From: Chrysophaeum taylorii
Lineage: Eukaryota; Sar; Pelagophyceae; Pelagomonadales; Pelagomonadaceae
DNA: 64,000 bases
Reading direction: 5' to 3'
Assembly (NCBI GenBank): GCA_029834535.1
Contig: JAQMWT010000489.1
Coordinates: 26,123-90,122, forward strand
The notes beneath the pieces were generated by a model. That model had not been told where the DNA came from. It worked only from the letters and a program-made list of their open reading frames with translations, and searched no databases. The position numbers and the translations under genes are program-made. Positions 1-10,644 of this stretch are shown here, in pieces. Numbering within the stretch: position 1 is the first letter of the stretch; each line of letters starts with the position of its first letter.

Positions 1-16
1 TGTCCTCGAGCACTAC

Positions 17-460
17 ATGTGCAATGACGAAATGTCACCGACAGAGTACTATGCGCGTCAATGGAACCAAGAATTCTGTTGTATGGGCTCCTCTCTTTTA
101 TGGGACATCTCCGCGCATCAGCACTACCATCTAGCTTCTCGTCACAGGCATGCCTTCATGCATGATTCTGGCGAACTCGGACACCTCTTCCTAAGTCAAA
201 GTGATCCAAATCAAGACATCCTCCAAGAAGTCATGGACTATGATTTGGAGCACATCGATCACGTCGTATTACAGCTCGTGACCGCTGAAGACATCGTCTA
301 TGAGCCAGAAAAGATTGTCGAACTTAAAGGACTCAGCGAAGAAGATAAGTTTAAGCATATCGCCTCGGTTCGCAAGGAAATTGAAGGATTGTGCTCCAAT
401 GGTGTATTCCAGCTTGAGCCTTTACCACCAGACCGTCCATCTCGACAAAGCTCGTGTTGA
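17..460 (+). pseudogene. Copia pol fragment (linker and start of reverse transcriptase), element E1
   Basis: This open frame encodes the spacer between integrase and reverse transcriptase and the first part of the RT fold of a Ty1/copia retrotransposon. The stretch around residues 100-135 (KGLSEEDKF, RKEIEGLCSNGVFQL) corresponds to the region just before the RT palm, and the same region is present in element E2 (near 49.8 kb) with a similar order of residues. The frame breaks at about 425-440 and pol continues in another frame from 454, so a small indel separates the two parts. The 5' part of the element lies outside the window. The element is probably dead, although a base-calling error at the indel is possible. 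Confidence 0.7.
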
Positions 461-2091
461 AGATCAAGTATTTTGCTGACGGCACTCCCGACCGCTATAA
501 AGCCCGTCTAGTCGCCCGAGGTTTCTTGGCACGTGTAGGTATTGACTTCTATGCCACATCCTCACCAACCGTAATGCTCGCTAACAACCGGCTACTTCTC
601 GCCATTGCTGTGAAGCACAAGCTCCCCGTCGCGCACGCGGACATTCCCCAGGCATTCATCCAATCCGCACTCGATCGCCCGGTATGGATCGACTTTCCTC
701 GAGGAATACGTGTCTCTCCAAATCTTGTCCAGCAGATACAGAAGAACCATCCAGAGTCAAAACTCGCTCTCCGACTCGTCAAGGCTCTCTATGGTCTCAA
801 ACAGTCAGCTTTGTTGTGGAACATTAAGCTCGACTCATTTCTTCGACAGCATGAGTTCGAACGCTCACACGTCGATACTTGCCTTTATATCAATTGGGAT
901 CGATCTATCAACCAATGGGTATTGCTATCCGTTTCAGTCGATGACCTCTTGATCACTGGTACCAACAGCGCCAAAATTGCGTCTCTTCGCACTGCTCTGG
1001 AGACCGAATATGGCAAGGGTACATGGCATGACAACATTCGATCCTTTCTTGGCATCGATGTCCATTATAATGTCTCCGCTGGTCATCTCACTATGAATGT
1101 TGCAGCGAAGATCAACAAGATGCTTGCTGAGCATAAGCTCAATCTGCATTGCCTAGACGCCCCCTATTCGGACATCCTCGTCCAAAAACCTTCCAATACA
1201 CTTCTATCCGACTTGGCTCATACCTTAGACGTATTACGCCAAAACTTCCCTTTCTACTGTGGCACCAGCATTTATTTGTCTGTCACATGTCGGCCGGACA
1301 TCGCCACCTTGTGCAACAAATGCTGCAAGGGGATGCACAACCCTGACCACACCCATCTTCTGCACTTGTATGTTTTACTTCGCTACTTAAGGGGCACTCC
1401 GAATGATTCCCTTGACTATTCATCCGACAGCCCGTCTATTACCCCCTTTATTCAGCATCTGATCGCTCACTATCCTGAACTGCATCATCTTCGTTCACCT
1501 ATTATCTGTTTTACTGATGCAAGCTTTGCTGATCGTTCTGACCCTCGCTTACGATCCAATTCTGGTGTATGTATATTCGTCTTTGGCAATCTCGTATTTT
1601 GGTCTAGCAAACGCCAGACTCTTACTGCCAAGAGCACCATGGAAGCTGAACTCATCGCCGCCAGCGCAGCTGCTGATGAATGTCACTGGTTCTACAAGCC
1701 TTTCTCCTCTCACCCCTATCTATTTTCGTGTGATCAAGCTCACGCTATTCCCTTACTTATCGACAACGCTAGCGTACTACATGTCGTTAATCATCCTAAA
1801 GTCAGTGCTCCTTCTCGTCATATCAACTTACGAGAATTTCGCATTCGTGACTACCAAGCTAACTCGATCATTAGACCTCTCTGGTGTCCTGCTCTCTGCC
1901 AGGTCGCTGATCATTTTTCGAAGCTCCTTCAACGCAACTTATTCCACAAGTTCAAAAACGCCTACGGCGTTCATTCCACTTCATCCTCCCCACCACCCCA
2001 TCAAGGCACTCTTTCCGCTACTCTTCCACCGTACGACTCTGTCCAGAACACTCTCTACATTCTTGTCGATGGTAAGACGCTTTCCGCTTAG
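454..2091 (+). pseudogene. Copia reverse transcriptase and RNase H, element E1
   Basis: Reverse transcriptase and RNase H of a Ty1/copia element. RT motifs in order: KARLVARGF, then the palm Asp in HADIPQAFIQ, LYGLKQS, and the catalytic box, which reads SVDDLL where copia elements usually have YVDD. RNase H follows from about residue 350, with the first Asp in FTDASFAD, the Glu in MEAELIA and the Asp in DNASV. The listed start is only the first in-frame GTG; the true reading frame enters from the upstream fragment through a frameshift. The end at the TAG is followed directly by LTR-like sequence, as expected for copia order (IN-RT-RNaseH). Apart from the frameshift the domain is uninterrupted, so decay is recent. 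Confidence 0.85.
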
Positions 2092-2760
2092 TTTGATCCA
2101 GATTTCACTCCCCACGTTCAATCTGTGAGGGCGTAGAGATAGAAAATCTGAACTAGGGTTAGTACCCCCTGTTCTAGGGTTAGTTTACTTAACTTTTGCC
2201 ACCTCAGTGCTCCTTCTCGTCATATCAACTTACGAGAATTTCGCATTTGTGACTACCAAGCTAACTCGATCATTAGACCTCTCTGGTGTCCTACTCTCTA
2301 CCAGGTCGCTGATCATTTTTCGAAGCTCCTTCTAACTAACTAACTAACTAAGCTCCTTCAACGCAACTTATTCCACAAGTTCAAAAACGCCTACGGCGTT
2401 CATTCCACTTCATCCTCCCCACCATCCCATCAAGTCACTCTTTCCGCTACTCTTCCACCGTACGACTCTGTCCAGAACACTCTCTACATTCTTGTCGATG
2501 GTAAGACGCTTCCCGCTTAGTTTGATCCAGATTTCACTCCCCACGTTCAATCTGTGAGGGCGTAGAGATAGAAAACCTGAACTAGGGTTAGTACCCCCTA
2601 TTTTAGGGTTAGTTCACTTAACTTTGCCACCTTTGATTTAAGAAAACGCTGTGTTATTCACACCGGCTGTCCTTGAGTAAGAGACAGATTCGAGGACAGA
2701 CTACCACTGTTCTCACACTCTGCTGAAGGGTAACACAGCTGTGATTACTGTTCTCTAAGG
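2092..2760 (+). repeat. 3' LTR-like tail of E1 with an internal tandem duplication
   Basis: About 400 bp spanning the end of RNase H and the start of the LTR-like tail (1801-2174) are repeated at 2206-2617 with few changes; only the first copy lies in the open frame. After the second copy the sequence runs through a segment ending in gtgattactgttctcta. That segment resembles 62494-62682, so both are probably LTRs of one family (E1 and E4). Short telomere-like pieces (agggttag) occur in each copy. The exact LTR ends are not resolved. Confidence 0.6.
2323..2359. mobile_element. Tail-only insertion of the TTAG-tailed retroposon, with target duplication
   Basis: The second copy of the E1 duplication contains 17 extra bases of (taac)n at 2333-2349, flanked by a 10-bp direct repeat aagctccttc (2323-2332 and 2350-2359). 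The first copy (near 1921) has this 10-mer once and no taac tract, so the empty site is visible in the same window. Tract and duplication match the 3' tails and target-site duplications of the longer insertions at 42909, 60581 and 61377. Confidence 0.7.
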
Positions 2761-2987
2761 AGGGATGTGCCTGACGGGCGGAGAAAAGTATGCGGGGCCA
2801 GGTTGAGAGTTTATTAAGAAGGACTAACGCTGGGGCTGTTGATGGGGGCTATCCGTTTAATAAGTGCGTTGGGAATGACGTGACGTAGGGCAAATGCTGG
2901 GGGTTGTAATGAATGCGATGAGGGTTTTGCGAAGGTGTTGGAAGAAGGTTTGTGTTCGAGAGGGGCATTGATGGGGGATGATGGTGG
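2640..2987. other. Intergenic, no gene seen
   Basis: No coding signal. The segment around 2759-2790 (gatgtgcctgacgggcgg) is repeated at 14083-14103, next to the interspersed repeat at 14011. Confidence 0.5.
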
Positions 2988-3326
2988 TTAGGACTCCGAG
3001 TAATAGGAGATGGGCTGGATGTTGTTTTTTTCGAGGAAGATTCCGGCGTGTTCGAGAAGGGCGCGGATGGTGGGCTCTTTCTCGGTTTTGAGGGCCCAGT
3101 ACATCTTGTCGGGATTGTAGCCGTGCACCAACGTGTGCGATATGCCTGGGGGGTCGGAACCTTTTATTCGGCGCTTTCCATCGGTTGTACTTTGTGAGGC
3201 GTCACGACGAGTTCTTCGCGGCATTCCATAGTATCCTGCACTTTTTGAATATTTCAACCTTTGCTCCAACGTGGAACGTCCCATTTCATACTCCGACAAT
3301 AGTAGACGGACGGTGGAACGTTCCAT
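2988..3326 (-). CDS. Small hypothetical ORF, possibly a transposase remnant
   Basis: A 112-codon frame I cannot assign. Residues about 5-45 contain a pattern (YYGMPRRT preceded by basic helices) that faintly resembles the psq-type helix-turn-helix of pogo-like transposases. The C-terminal half (HTLVHGYNPDKMYWAL) looks protein-like but is not recognised. The first 35 codons lie in DNA that is duplicated at 3437-3600, where the frame is broken. It may be a decayed fragment rather than a working gene. Confidence 0.25.
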   Translation of the reverse strand: MERSTVRLLLSEYEMGRSTLEQRLKYSKSAGYYGMPRRTRRDASQSTTDGKRRIKGSDPPGISHTLVHGYNPDKMYWALKTEKEPTIRALLEHAGIFLEKNNIQPISYYSES

Positions 3327-3617
3327 TTCAAGAGTGTTGCGGCCGCGCGGTAGCTTCCAATAGTGTTGCGGCCGCGCGGTAGCACGAGGCTGTCGGACAG
3401 ACGGACGGTCGCCTGGGGGGGGGGGGTCGGCATCATTTCTTCGGCGCTTTCCGTCGGTTCTACTTCCTACGGAGGAATACTAGACGAATGTGGAACGTTC
3501 CACTTCATACTCCGAGAATAGTAGACGGACGGTGGGAGGTTCCATCTCAAGAGTGTTGGGGCCGCGCGGTAGCTTTCAATAGTGTTGCGGCGGTGCGGTA
3601 GCACGACGCTGTCGCGC
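3170..3617. repeat. Diverged direct repeat with GGAACGTTCC palindromes
   Basis: Two diverged copies, about 3170-3412 and 3437-3617, share the order: ggcgctttcc, a block with ggaacgttcc, catactccga, tagtagacggacggtgg, then two versions of gttgcggccgcgcggtagc. The ten-base palindrome ggaacgttcc occurs at about 3314-3324 and 3491-3501, with a one-base variant near 3271. A poly-G tract (3416-3426) separates the copies. Confidence 0.55.
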
Positions 3618-4032
3618 GCGCTCGCGGTTGTAGTGGTTTTCTCAGATACCCGCCCCTCCTTGCCGGACCAGGGGCCTCAACAACCCTTTCTCCCAACCCG
3701 AACCGCGGGTGAAACCACCACACACCCGATCTCAGCGTAATACCTCACGCCATCGCGAAATCAGACAATCAAAAATGAGGGTAATATCAAGTATAGGCAG
3801 CAAGAAAGCAATACAAATGCCCGGTACATTGGGTTCGGTCGAAGCGCAGGTGAGGGTGTCAAGATTACCCCCCCCCCCCATAAGTGCAAGGTCAATACCA
3901 GAGCAACAATCAGGGTAAGTCAGGTGGCAGGCAGGCAAGTGGGGGGGAAGGGCGTTACTGGCACACCGTTGTGATGGATGACGGTGCCTTTGGAACCTGC
4001 GCCTTTTTTTTTCTAGCCTGGGCCGCGCCCCG

Positions 4033-4764
4033 TCAGTTCCGTGCCCCCCGCCCGCTATTGCCTAGGTCGGGTGCTCTAAGTTTCATTCGCGTTTCCGGGC
4101 GAAGGAGGAGTGAGAGCGGATGGTGTTCTCTATTTCTTGTCTTAGGCGACGTGAGCGACCTCGGTATCTTCGTCTTGTTCTTCCTCATCAGACCCCATCT
4201 CCGCAGAGGGATGGTGCTTCCGGCGTTTTTGAACTTGGTCTCGGCGAGATCGCTATGCTTGATCCGGGCCGCCGCAACGAAATTCTTTTTCATGTGCAGT
4301 AGGGCAACTTTGTCCGTTTTGTCCGCGCCGAGCAACACGTTTCTCTGGTTTATCATATCCAGAGATTCGCCGGGCGTGTTCGACGTCACAACATCGACAT
4401 TTTTCTTGTGCTTCTCCTTCTGTTCCGCGTTTTCCTCCTCATCACGAACATTATCCTCACAGCCGCATGCAGAGGATCTTTCTTGGAAGCCGACATCGCT
4501 CCCGGCGGAATGCGTTGGCCAATACACGCTCCGTGAGTTTGGCGATCATCGCGTGCCGTTTGGTGACTCGCTGCGGACACTTCGAGTCAATTTTATACGG
4601 GCTGCGCTCGCGGAGTAACTTATAAAGGCTACTGCATTGATTTTTGTGGGATTGGACTCGCTGGTTGGCGACAGCTTGCGACTACCAGCTCGGTTTGCGA
4701 ACCGGAATACCACCACATCGAATGTGCACGTGGCATGAACAAGAGTCTTTAAGATTACGACCAT
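4033..4764 (-). pseudogene. Possible decayed coding region, unrecognised
   Basis: Several minus-strand frames in succession look protein-like but none is long. The frame at 4033-4527 carries a charged stretch (EEENAEQKEKHKKN) followed by LLHMKKNFVAAARIKH and LAETKFKN; a second frame upstream holds KLTERVLANAFRRERC. Together they suggest a gene broken by frameshifts. No family is recognised and the region could be chance open frames. Confidence 0.2.
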
Positions 4765-5583
4765 CGCACCGAATGGGCGAAAGTAAGCGGAAAGGAGGTC
4801 ATTCGCTGAAGCGAAGATGGGTAGGTGGTACGTGTTTCGTCGATGGTTAGTCCTTTAAACTAACTGCACCACCACGTTGAAGCTGCGAAGAAAAGCCGGC
4901 AACAACTCATCACTGGGCTCTTGTGGATGCACCGAGCGAGCGTGTTCATCATCGCCGGATGAAAGCGACCACGACTTGCAAATTGCGAGTCGCGCGAGGC
5001 GGGCATGACGAGCTCTCGACCAAGCGTTCTCGAGCGGCCTTCGGCCATATGGCTGCACCTTGATATTACCCTCGTCATCGACGCGAGGCCCGCTTGTTCG
5101 CCCGGCCCATTCCATACAGCCACCGCGTTGGTGGAGGCGGCCAACGCTGAGGTAGGTCGATGTGTGCTTCGACAGCCCGACTTGTTGCTGTTACGCCGCC
5201 GAGTCGAGAGCACTACAGTCGGACACGAATTTTAAAATTTTTTGATTATCCCACAGCCGGTCGCGTGCACCACTGGCATCCCGAAATCTCTCACAACCCC
5301 CATTTTCCGCCGCGCGATCTTTTGCTAGGTGCAATGATCAAAACACGCGCCCGCCCATTATAATAAAACGGTGCAATATTCATTCCCCCGAGGAGGTGGT
5401 GGTTGTGACGAGACAAACAAAATATGCTTCACGTCGAAATGAGATAAAAACGCGCGACTTCTCGGACGGCCACGCTTCTTCGCCGTTGTCGTCGGACGGA
5501 CGGATGTCCACGCAGAACAAAGGCAAGCGGCGGCGCGTCCGGGTTGTTGGTGTAAAGACACAAAGACTGGACCCTGGTTGGTT
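4765..5583. other. Intergenic, no gene seen
   Basis: No convincing frame on either strand. It forms the 3' flank of the ankyrin gene that ends at 5584. Confidence 0.4.
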
Positions 5584-6819
5584 TCAAGCGCCGCGGATCG
5601 TCTTGGTATATTCTCCCATGCGAGCGAGGTCTTTGGCGATGGCCGTGTGACCCTTGCGCTTTGCCTCGTCGACCGCTGACCGACCCAACGAATTCTTCGC
5701 GTCGAGCGTGCAACGGCAGGAGAGCCACGCTACGACGTGGCGGTGACCCGCGTGCGCCGCTCTAACGAGCGCGGTGTTTCCCTGGCCATCTTGCTCGTCG
5801 GGATCGACCTTGCGCAATGCGACAAGGTATTCGACGATGTCGAGGTGGCCGGCGTGGGCCGCTCGAAGGAGCGCCGTGTTTCCCTGTCCGTCTTTCTCGC
5901 TCGGGTCGACCTTGCGCATGGTGACGAGGTATATGACGACGTCGAGGTGACCGCGCCCCGCGGCGTGATGGAGTGGGGTACGGTCGTTGTCGTCGCGCAC
6001 CGCGGGATCGACCCTGTACTTTTCGACGAGAAGTTTTACGATGCGTGCGTGGCCTTCGAGGGCAGCGAAGTGAATCGGCGCGAGCTTCCGTTGGGGGGAG
6101 CCATCCCGGCCCGTGGGGTCGGCACCCGCCTTCAACACCCGTCGCGCATGAGCGAGGCTGCCCTCACGACACACCGCCACGAGCTCGTTGGCGCGCGCCA
6201 TGTCGCGGAGATCGATGGCCTGCTTCTTGTTGGCCGCGTCGTCGTTCGACGCGCGATTGATTAGGATTCCTGCCTCGGTTGTCGTCATTCGAGCCTTGGC
6301 CGAGAGGGCCGCGGTCGGCTTGGAACCCTTGACCTGCTTTGCCATGGCCTCGATCTGCTGCTTCATGCGAGCGACGGTGACCCCAAGTGATTCGCAGAGC
6401 TTGGCCGTCGCTCTCGAAATTCTCTCTCCGGCTTCTTCCAGCTCGTTTCGGTATCTATACGCATAGATGATCGCGCGCCACGGATACTTGGCCGCGCACA
6501 CGTCGAGGACGCAGTCGATGGCGCAGACCGCCTCGTAATACGTGCGCACGAATTCCTGGCCGCAGTCGGAGCCAGATCTTTGGAGGCGTTCGATGCCAGC
6601 GTACACGTCCCACGCGGCATCCCGCGTCTTCTCGCACTCGCCGCGCAACACACGGACCGTTGCGATCTTTTGGTGGATCGTCGCCACGACCGCCAGCACC
6701 GCCTCTGGTTGCGGGCAAACGCCCACGGGCGCGGCTCCGAGGGAGAAGGATCGTCGCAACATGTTGAAGCTAAAAAGTTTTACACAGAATCTAGTACTCC
6801 TTGACACGTCAGTATTCAT
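5584..6819 (-). CDS. Ankyrin-repeat protein with N-terminal MLKL-like helical bundle
   Basis: A 411-residue protein. Residues about 35-160 form an alpha-helical region whose spacing (IHQKIATVRVL, RTYYEAVCAIDCVLD, AIIYAYRYRNELEEAGERI) resembles the four-helix N-terminal domain of MLKL/RPW8/HeLo-type proteins, which in other organisms insert into membranes or act as adaptors in cell death. That match is my pattern reading, not a search result. Residues about 210-395 hold five ankyrin repeats; clear ones include PIHFAALEGHARIVKLL, PLHHAAGRGHLDVVIYL and ALLRAAHAGHLDIVEYL. The two central repeats are near-identical, pointing to recent duplication. A second Met at residue 20 (MLRRSF) is an alternative start. 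No signal peptide or membrane segment is evident. The antisense frame at 5737-6264 is a shadow. Confidence 0.8.
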   Translation of the reverse strand: MNTDVSRSTRFCVKLFSFNMLRRSFSLGAAPVGVCPQPEAVLAVVATIHQKIATVRVLRGECEKTRDAAWDVYAGIERLQRSGSDCGQEFVRTYYEAVCAIDCVLDVCAAKYPWRAIIYAYRYRNELEEAGERISRATAKLCESLGVTVARMKQQIEAMAKQVKGSKPTAALSAKARMTTTEAGILINRASNDDAANKKQAIDLRDMARANELVAVCREGSLAHARRVLKAGADPTGRDGSPQRKLAPIHFAALEGHARIVKLLVEKYRVDPAVRDDNDRTPLHHAAGRGHLDVVIYLVTMRKVDPSEKDGQGNTALLRAAHAGHLDIVEYLVALRKVDPDEQDGQGNTALVRAAHAGHRHVVAWLSCRCTLDAKNSLGRSAVDEAKRKGHTAIAKDLARMGEYTKTIRGA

Positions 6820-7850
6820 TCCCAGCGAGAATTCGCGAACATTTTTTTCGACGTCAAGGATGGATGGATCTATCCGGGGGCGTTCACCAACCAGAGGATC
6901 TACAACGAGAAGAACTTTTGGAATAACTGTGACGATTCTGTGCGAGGAGCCACCGAACCAACCCGACCACCATGGTATCGTGTGTGTGCCACAGGTGCTC
7001 CGACGATGCGCAGAATAGACGGTTTTTGCGTGCCGGGAATATCACTTGACGTCTTTTGCCCAAGTCGGTGCTATCGAATGAATCGAGCCGTTCGTCCTCG
7101 GTAGTGCTCCTTGTCAACTGGCGAGTGGACTGGCGTGCCGTACTGCGGCCAATCGTGTTGAAATCGCGGTAGTTACTTGGCACGGATGTTCGGGGGCTTG
7201 AAGTGACGCGCGATGGCCTCGACGGAAATATGATACTGACTCTCTCGGGAGACAGCACTGCGCTTACATACCGACACTGTGCGCGCGGGCCGAAGTTCGG
7301 CCAGCCTGGAGTCAACAACAACAACAACATGCGAGTGCTCGACCTTCGCTCAAATATGGGTTCTGGATGTTGTACCCAGCAGCAGCACTAAGACGCGACG
7401 CACTGCAAACGTGACGAGGTCAAACCAAGCAAGTAAGGAGTGTGCCATCGCTGTTTGGGAGAGGTTGGTGGGCCAAGACATGCTCCTAAATGCCAAGTCG
7501 CTTCACCATTTTCTGACTACTACGTGCTCACGTCCCAATTTTTTTTTTTTGACCAAGGCGAGACAGGCTTCTGTGGCTACTCTGCACCATCCTCTTGTTT
7601 ATACTTACGAGCACGACGTTATACGACTGATTGACTTCCCGCCTCTCTGGCCCCCAAACTCCCCTTACTCTTGATTATTTACGACCGCGACTTCGTCTGT
7701 CCTTCCCGTTGCAAATGGTATCGCGCTGCTTATGACTTCTTGCGCGCGGTCGTTTGTTGGCGGAGCTTATTGATGCTGATGACATGTTGTTGCCTTGTGT
7801 CCCCGCGGCTGACATTTGGCCGCCTCGCGCGGACCAAAAATTATGGAGGC
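6820..7850. other. Upstream flank of the ankyrin gene, no other gene seen
   Basis: No supported gene. A short (aac)n tract lies at 7314-7330 and a T run at 7540-7550. The promoter of the gene at 5584-6819 must lie here, but no motif is clear. Confidence 0.4.
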
Positions 7851-8501
7851 CTATTGAAGGACTTGAGCTGGCCAGGACGGAGCTTCGAATGCGCCCCGAA
7901 AGCGGCGAAGGCCGCGGAATATTCTCGGAGCGGCGCTCCTCCCAGGCGTCGGCTTGCTTCTGCTCATTCGCCGTGACCGCGGCCTTGCTCTTCTCATCGG
8001 CGGCGGCCTGCCTCCTCGAAAAAGGAAATCTCGTACTCGGCGTTGGTTATGCACGCTCCAAATTTATTCCAGGACAGCGCTTGACTGAGAGCGAGAGGCG
8101 CTGGACCACCGGAGCCGTCGGCGTCAGCAGCGCCCTCTCCGCCGCCTTGACTTCTTCCTCCATCTTTCGGGCGGCCTTGTATTGTCTGTCCCGGGTGGTG
8201 TTGTAGGAGCCGCGGACCTTGACGTCTCGACCCGGCGAGCTCCAGCGGACCACGCGACGGTGCGTCCGTCGCACTGCTGCTACGCCTTGTCGTTCGGTCC
8301 CACCGAGGCGTCGCCGGCCGCCGGCTGGTGTGCCGTCGCAATCGACGCGTTGTCAGCGTTCAAGTCAATGGTGGCCTGAACGGCTCGAGCCATCGCCGCT
8401 GCTTGCGCGCGAGAGCGCCCGCCTCTCGAGTGAGCGCCACTCTTCGCTTTCGCGGCGGCGATGGCTCGGCCGCACTTGTCGCCCTCCCGCTTATTGCCCA
8501 C
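7851..8501 (-). pseudogene. Possible decayed coding region, unrecognised
   Basis: Three minus-strand frames in sequence look coding but are joined only by frameshifts: 8280-8501 (begins MGNKREGDKCGRA, Ala-rich, then VQATIDLNADNAS), 8047-8274 (RQYKAARKMEEEVKAAER) and a further Lys/Glu/Ala-rich part down to about 7760. Composition suggests a basic, helical protein. No family is recognised. Confidence 0.25.
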
Positions 8502-9224
8502 GGGTTAATTTGACGCTCTTGTTGCGCCGGCACATCATCGACTTCCGCTTGCCGCGACGTGTGGTGCATCCTCAGTGCTCGCTCCGAGCGAACCGTGGAC
8601 TCGCGTTTTCCTCACGAGACAATTCGCATCCTTGACCATGACGGCCGCGCGCGAGCGGAGGGAGAGCATAGGTCCGCGTACAGGCACGTCGCCCCAACCT
8701 CAACCGCTGCTCGATGTACCTAGTAACACTGAGAGAAGTCGAACGCACAGACTGGCTCAAGCATCACATTAACATACCAGGGGGGTAGCGCTTAAATGTT
8801 CGACTAACTAACTAAAGGAAGTAATAAACGACCAGCAAGAGCGTCGTCATATGCGGATATAAGAGCATTTTTCGCTACCTGCGTAAATACCCCTAATGGG
8901 CCCTATGCCACCTGGTTTTAGCTAAGAGCGGCCGGTTGACCACCGCCAGACTACAAAGTTGCCTATGACGGTATGGTGACTGCCAAGATCCGATTTAGCG
9001 ATGGCCCAGCGATGTGGCGCGTGCTCGGTGTTAGCCAGAGGATGAGCAGATCCACGCCGGAGATTCTCCATCATCATGGCACGGACATGACCCACATCAG
9101 GCCCTGTAGCGGGCGCAGAAGACGCGGGCACAGAAGACGCGGGCACGTTGAACAAGCAAGGTCGAAGAATGACCACAGAGGGGATCACTTGCGCTGATAG
9201 ACAAGTGCCAGGAGGTTTGCTCGC
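8502..9224. other. Intergenic, no gene seen
   Basis: No supported frame. A (ctaa)n tract at 8805-8816 resembles the tails of the TTAG-tailed retroposon, but no flanking duplication is visible. Confidence 0.4.
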
Positions 9225-9869
9225 TCAAGGAGTGTACGGCAGGGACGAGTGGTGGGTGACAATCTTGAGCTTGCAGTCGGTGGTGGGATCCGAGTTCATC
9301 ATGTATTGAAATGTGTACCTGTACAGAGAAAAAAGACATCGTTACCCAAACATGATTTGGGACACAACGTACTCGACTTTGGTCTCGTTGCCGTCGAGGC
9401 CCGTGAACCAGTACTCTCCCATTGCAGTGGCCGAGTCCGAGTCAATAAAAACACCAGGGATCTCATAGCGCACGGCAGTATATGGTGCGATGGCAAATCC
9501 GTTGTCTTCATCAATGTAGCCTTCCTCCGAGGGGTCGGCAACAAAGTACGAGAGCGCTCCGCCAAAGGTCGGGCGGAAGGGTACCTCGGACGCGAGCGTT
9601 GGCTTAAAGAGCACCGAATTTGGGTCCTCGACAACGTCGTACGCGTAGAGGTCGTTGATGTGAGTCTTGGCCGCGGCCGTATAGTCCCCCCCTTCTTGGT
9701 AGACTGAGCCGATCGTCACAATCCCGTCCGACCAGACTTGCAGGCAAGTATCAACGTCATCAAAAGTGATGGTATCCTCGCCGTGCATCATACCGAAGCG
9801 CAAGTTTCGACGGGTCGCCGCGGTGGACACAGCAAGCAAGAGGGCGCAGAGAGCTTGGAGGTTCGCCAT
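9225..9869 (-). CDS. Small secreted protein, NTF2/SnoaL-like fold, one intron
   Basis: A two-exon gene: 9869-9373, a 54-nt intron at 9319-9372 (minus-strand gtacgt...tacag), then 9318-9225. Without splicing the frame stops at 9342. Splicing joins KVE to YTFQYMMN and ends in LKIVTHHSSLPY, a C-terminus I recognise from an uncharacterised NTF2/SnoaL-like family (GFAIAPYTAVR and AMGEYWFT are also typical of it). The product is 196 residues. I chose the Met at 9869 (MANLQALC) over one 36 codons upstream because a hydrophobic signal peptide starts there (LCALLLAVSTAA). The mature part, about residues 27-196, is a single alpha+beta domain. Function and substrate are unknown; bacterial relatives are sometimes labelled as a cyclohydrolase, which I would not transfer. 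Confidence 0.75.
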
Positions 9870-10034
9870 GTTCTGAAATCTGGAAGCGTCGTGAAGGGCT
9901 GCTGACGTCCTCCAGGTGACAGCGCAATTTTTTGTTCTTGTTTTTTTGCCTGTGGCAAGTTTGAACGTACGTACCAACGACGGTTTAATTTAACTTCAAG
10001 GCCTGCTTACTAGGTAAAAGACATTTTGACCGTT

Positions 10035-10120
10035 GAAAATAAGAGAAATTTTGAGGAAATTTTGATGAAGTTTTGATAAAGTCTTGAGGAAGTTTTGAGA
10101 AATTTGGAGGAAGTATGAAG
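10035..10120. repeat. AT-rich degenerate tandem repeat
   Basis: About six degenerate units of gaagttttga / gaaattttga run in tandem just upstream of the secreted-protein gene. They give a very AT-rich patch in an otherwise GC-balanced region. Confidence 0.6.
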
Positions 10121-10437
10121 TAAGATCTTGTTGCTTAGTCGGCACTTTCCGAAACGGAACACGAAACCGCAAACAGAGGCACGAAGCGCGGCACACGGGT
10201 TCTCGAGCAGATTGGCATCATTTGCTCCTCTCCTCCCGGGCTACCTGTGGGCCCTTTCTGGTAGAGAACTCGGTTTGTTTGGGAACCTTGTCGTTCGCGA
10301 CTCGCCGCACGCGATGCCGAAAAAGATGACTAGAACCTTACTGCGATTTCACCCGTAACCTTTACGACTACGCCATAATCCTGATAGCCCCCCCTACGTC
10401 TCTTGGCCGCCAGGTCCCTGGCGGCGCGTCCGGACGG

Positions 10438-10644
10438 TTAGGCACGCGCTTGGCCCTCGCTTATAATCGGCTTGCGTACGCGCCCTTCCTTCCACTCGCC
10501 CCAGCTCTCCTTGCCGCTCGACGCTCTCACCCCGCCCACGTAGTCCGCCGCCATGTGATGGACTCGAATCTTTTGCAGGGCGACAGACATACTCATGTAT
10601 CTTGAACCAACGCGTAGAAAGAGCTTTGCTACGAGAAGTGCCAT
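10438..10644 (-). CDS. Small hypothetical ORF
   Basis: A 68-codon frame with a protein-like C-terminus (HHMAADYVGGVRASSGKESW). It has no recognised domain and may be a fragment of a decayed gene. Nothing else is seen in 9870-10437 or 10645-11434 apart from the AT-rich repeat. Confidence 0.2.
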   Translation of the reverse strand: MALLVAKLFLRVGSRYMSMSVALQKIRVHHMAADYVGGVRASSGKESWGEWKEGRVRKPIISEGQARA

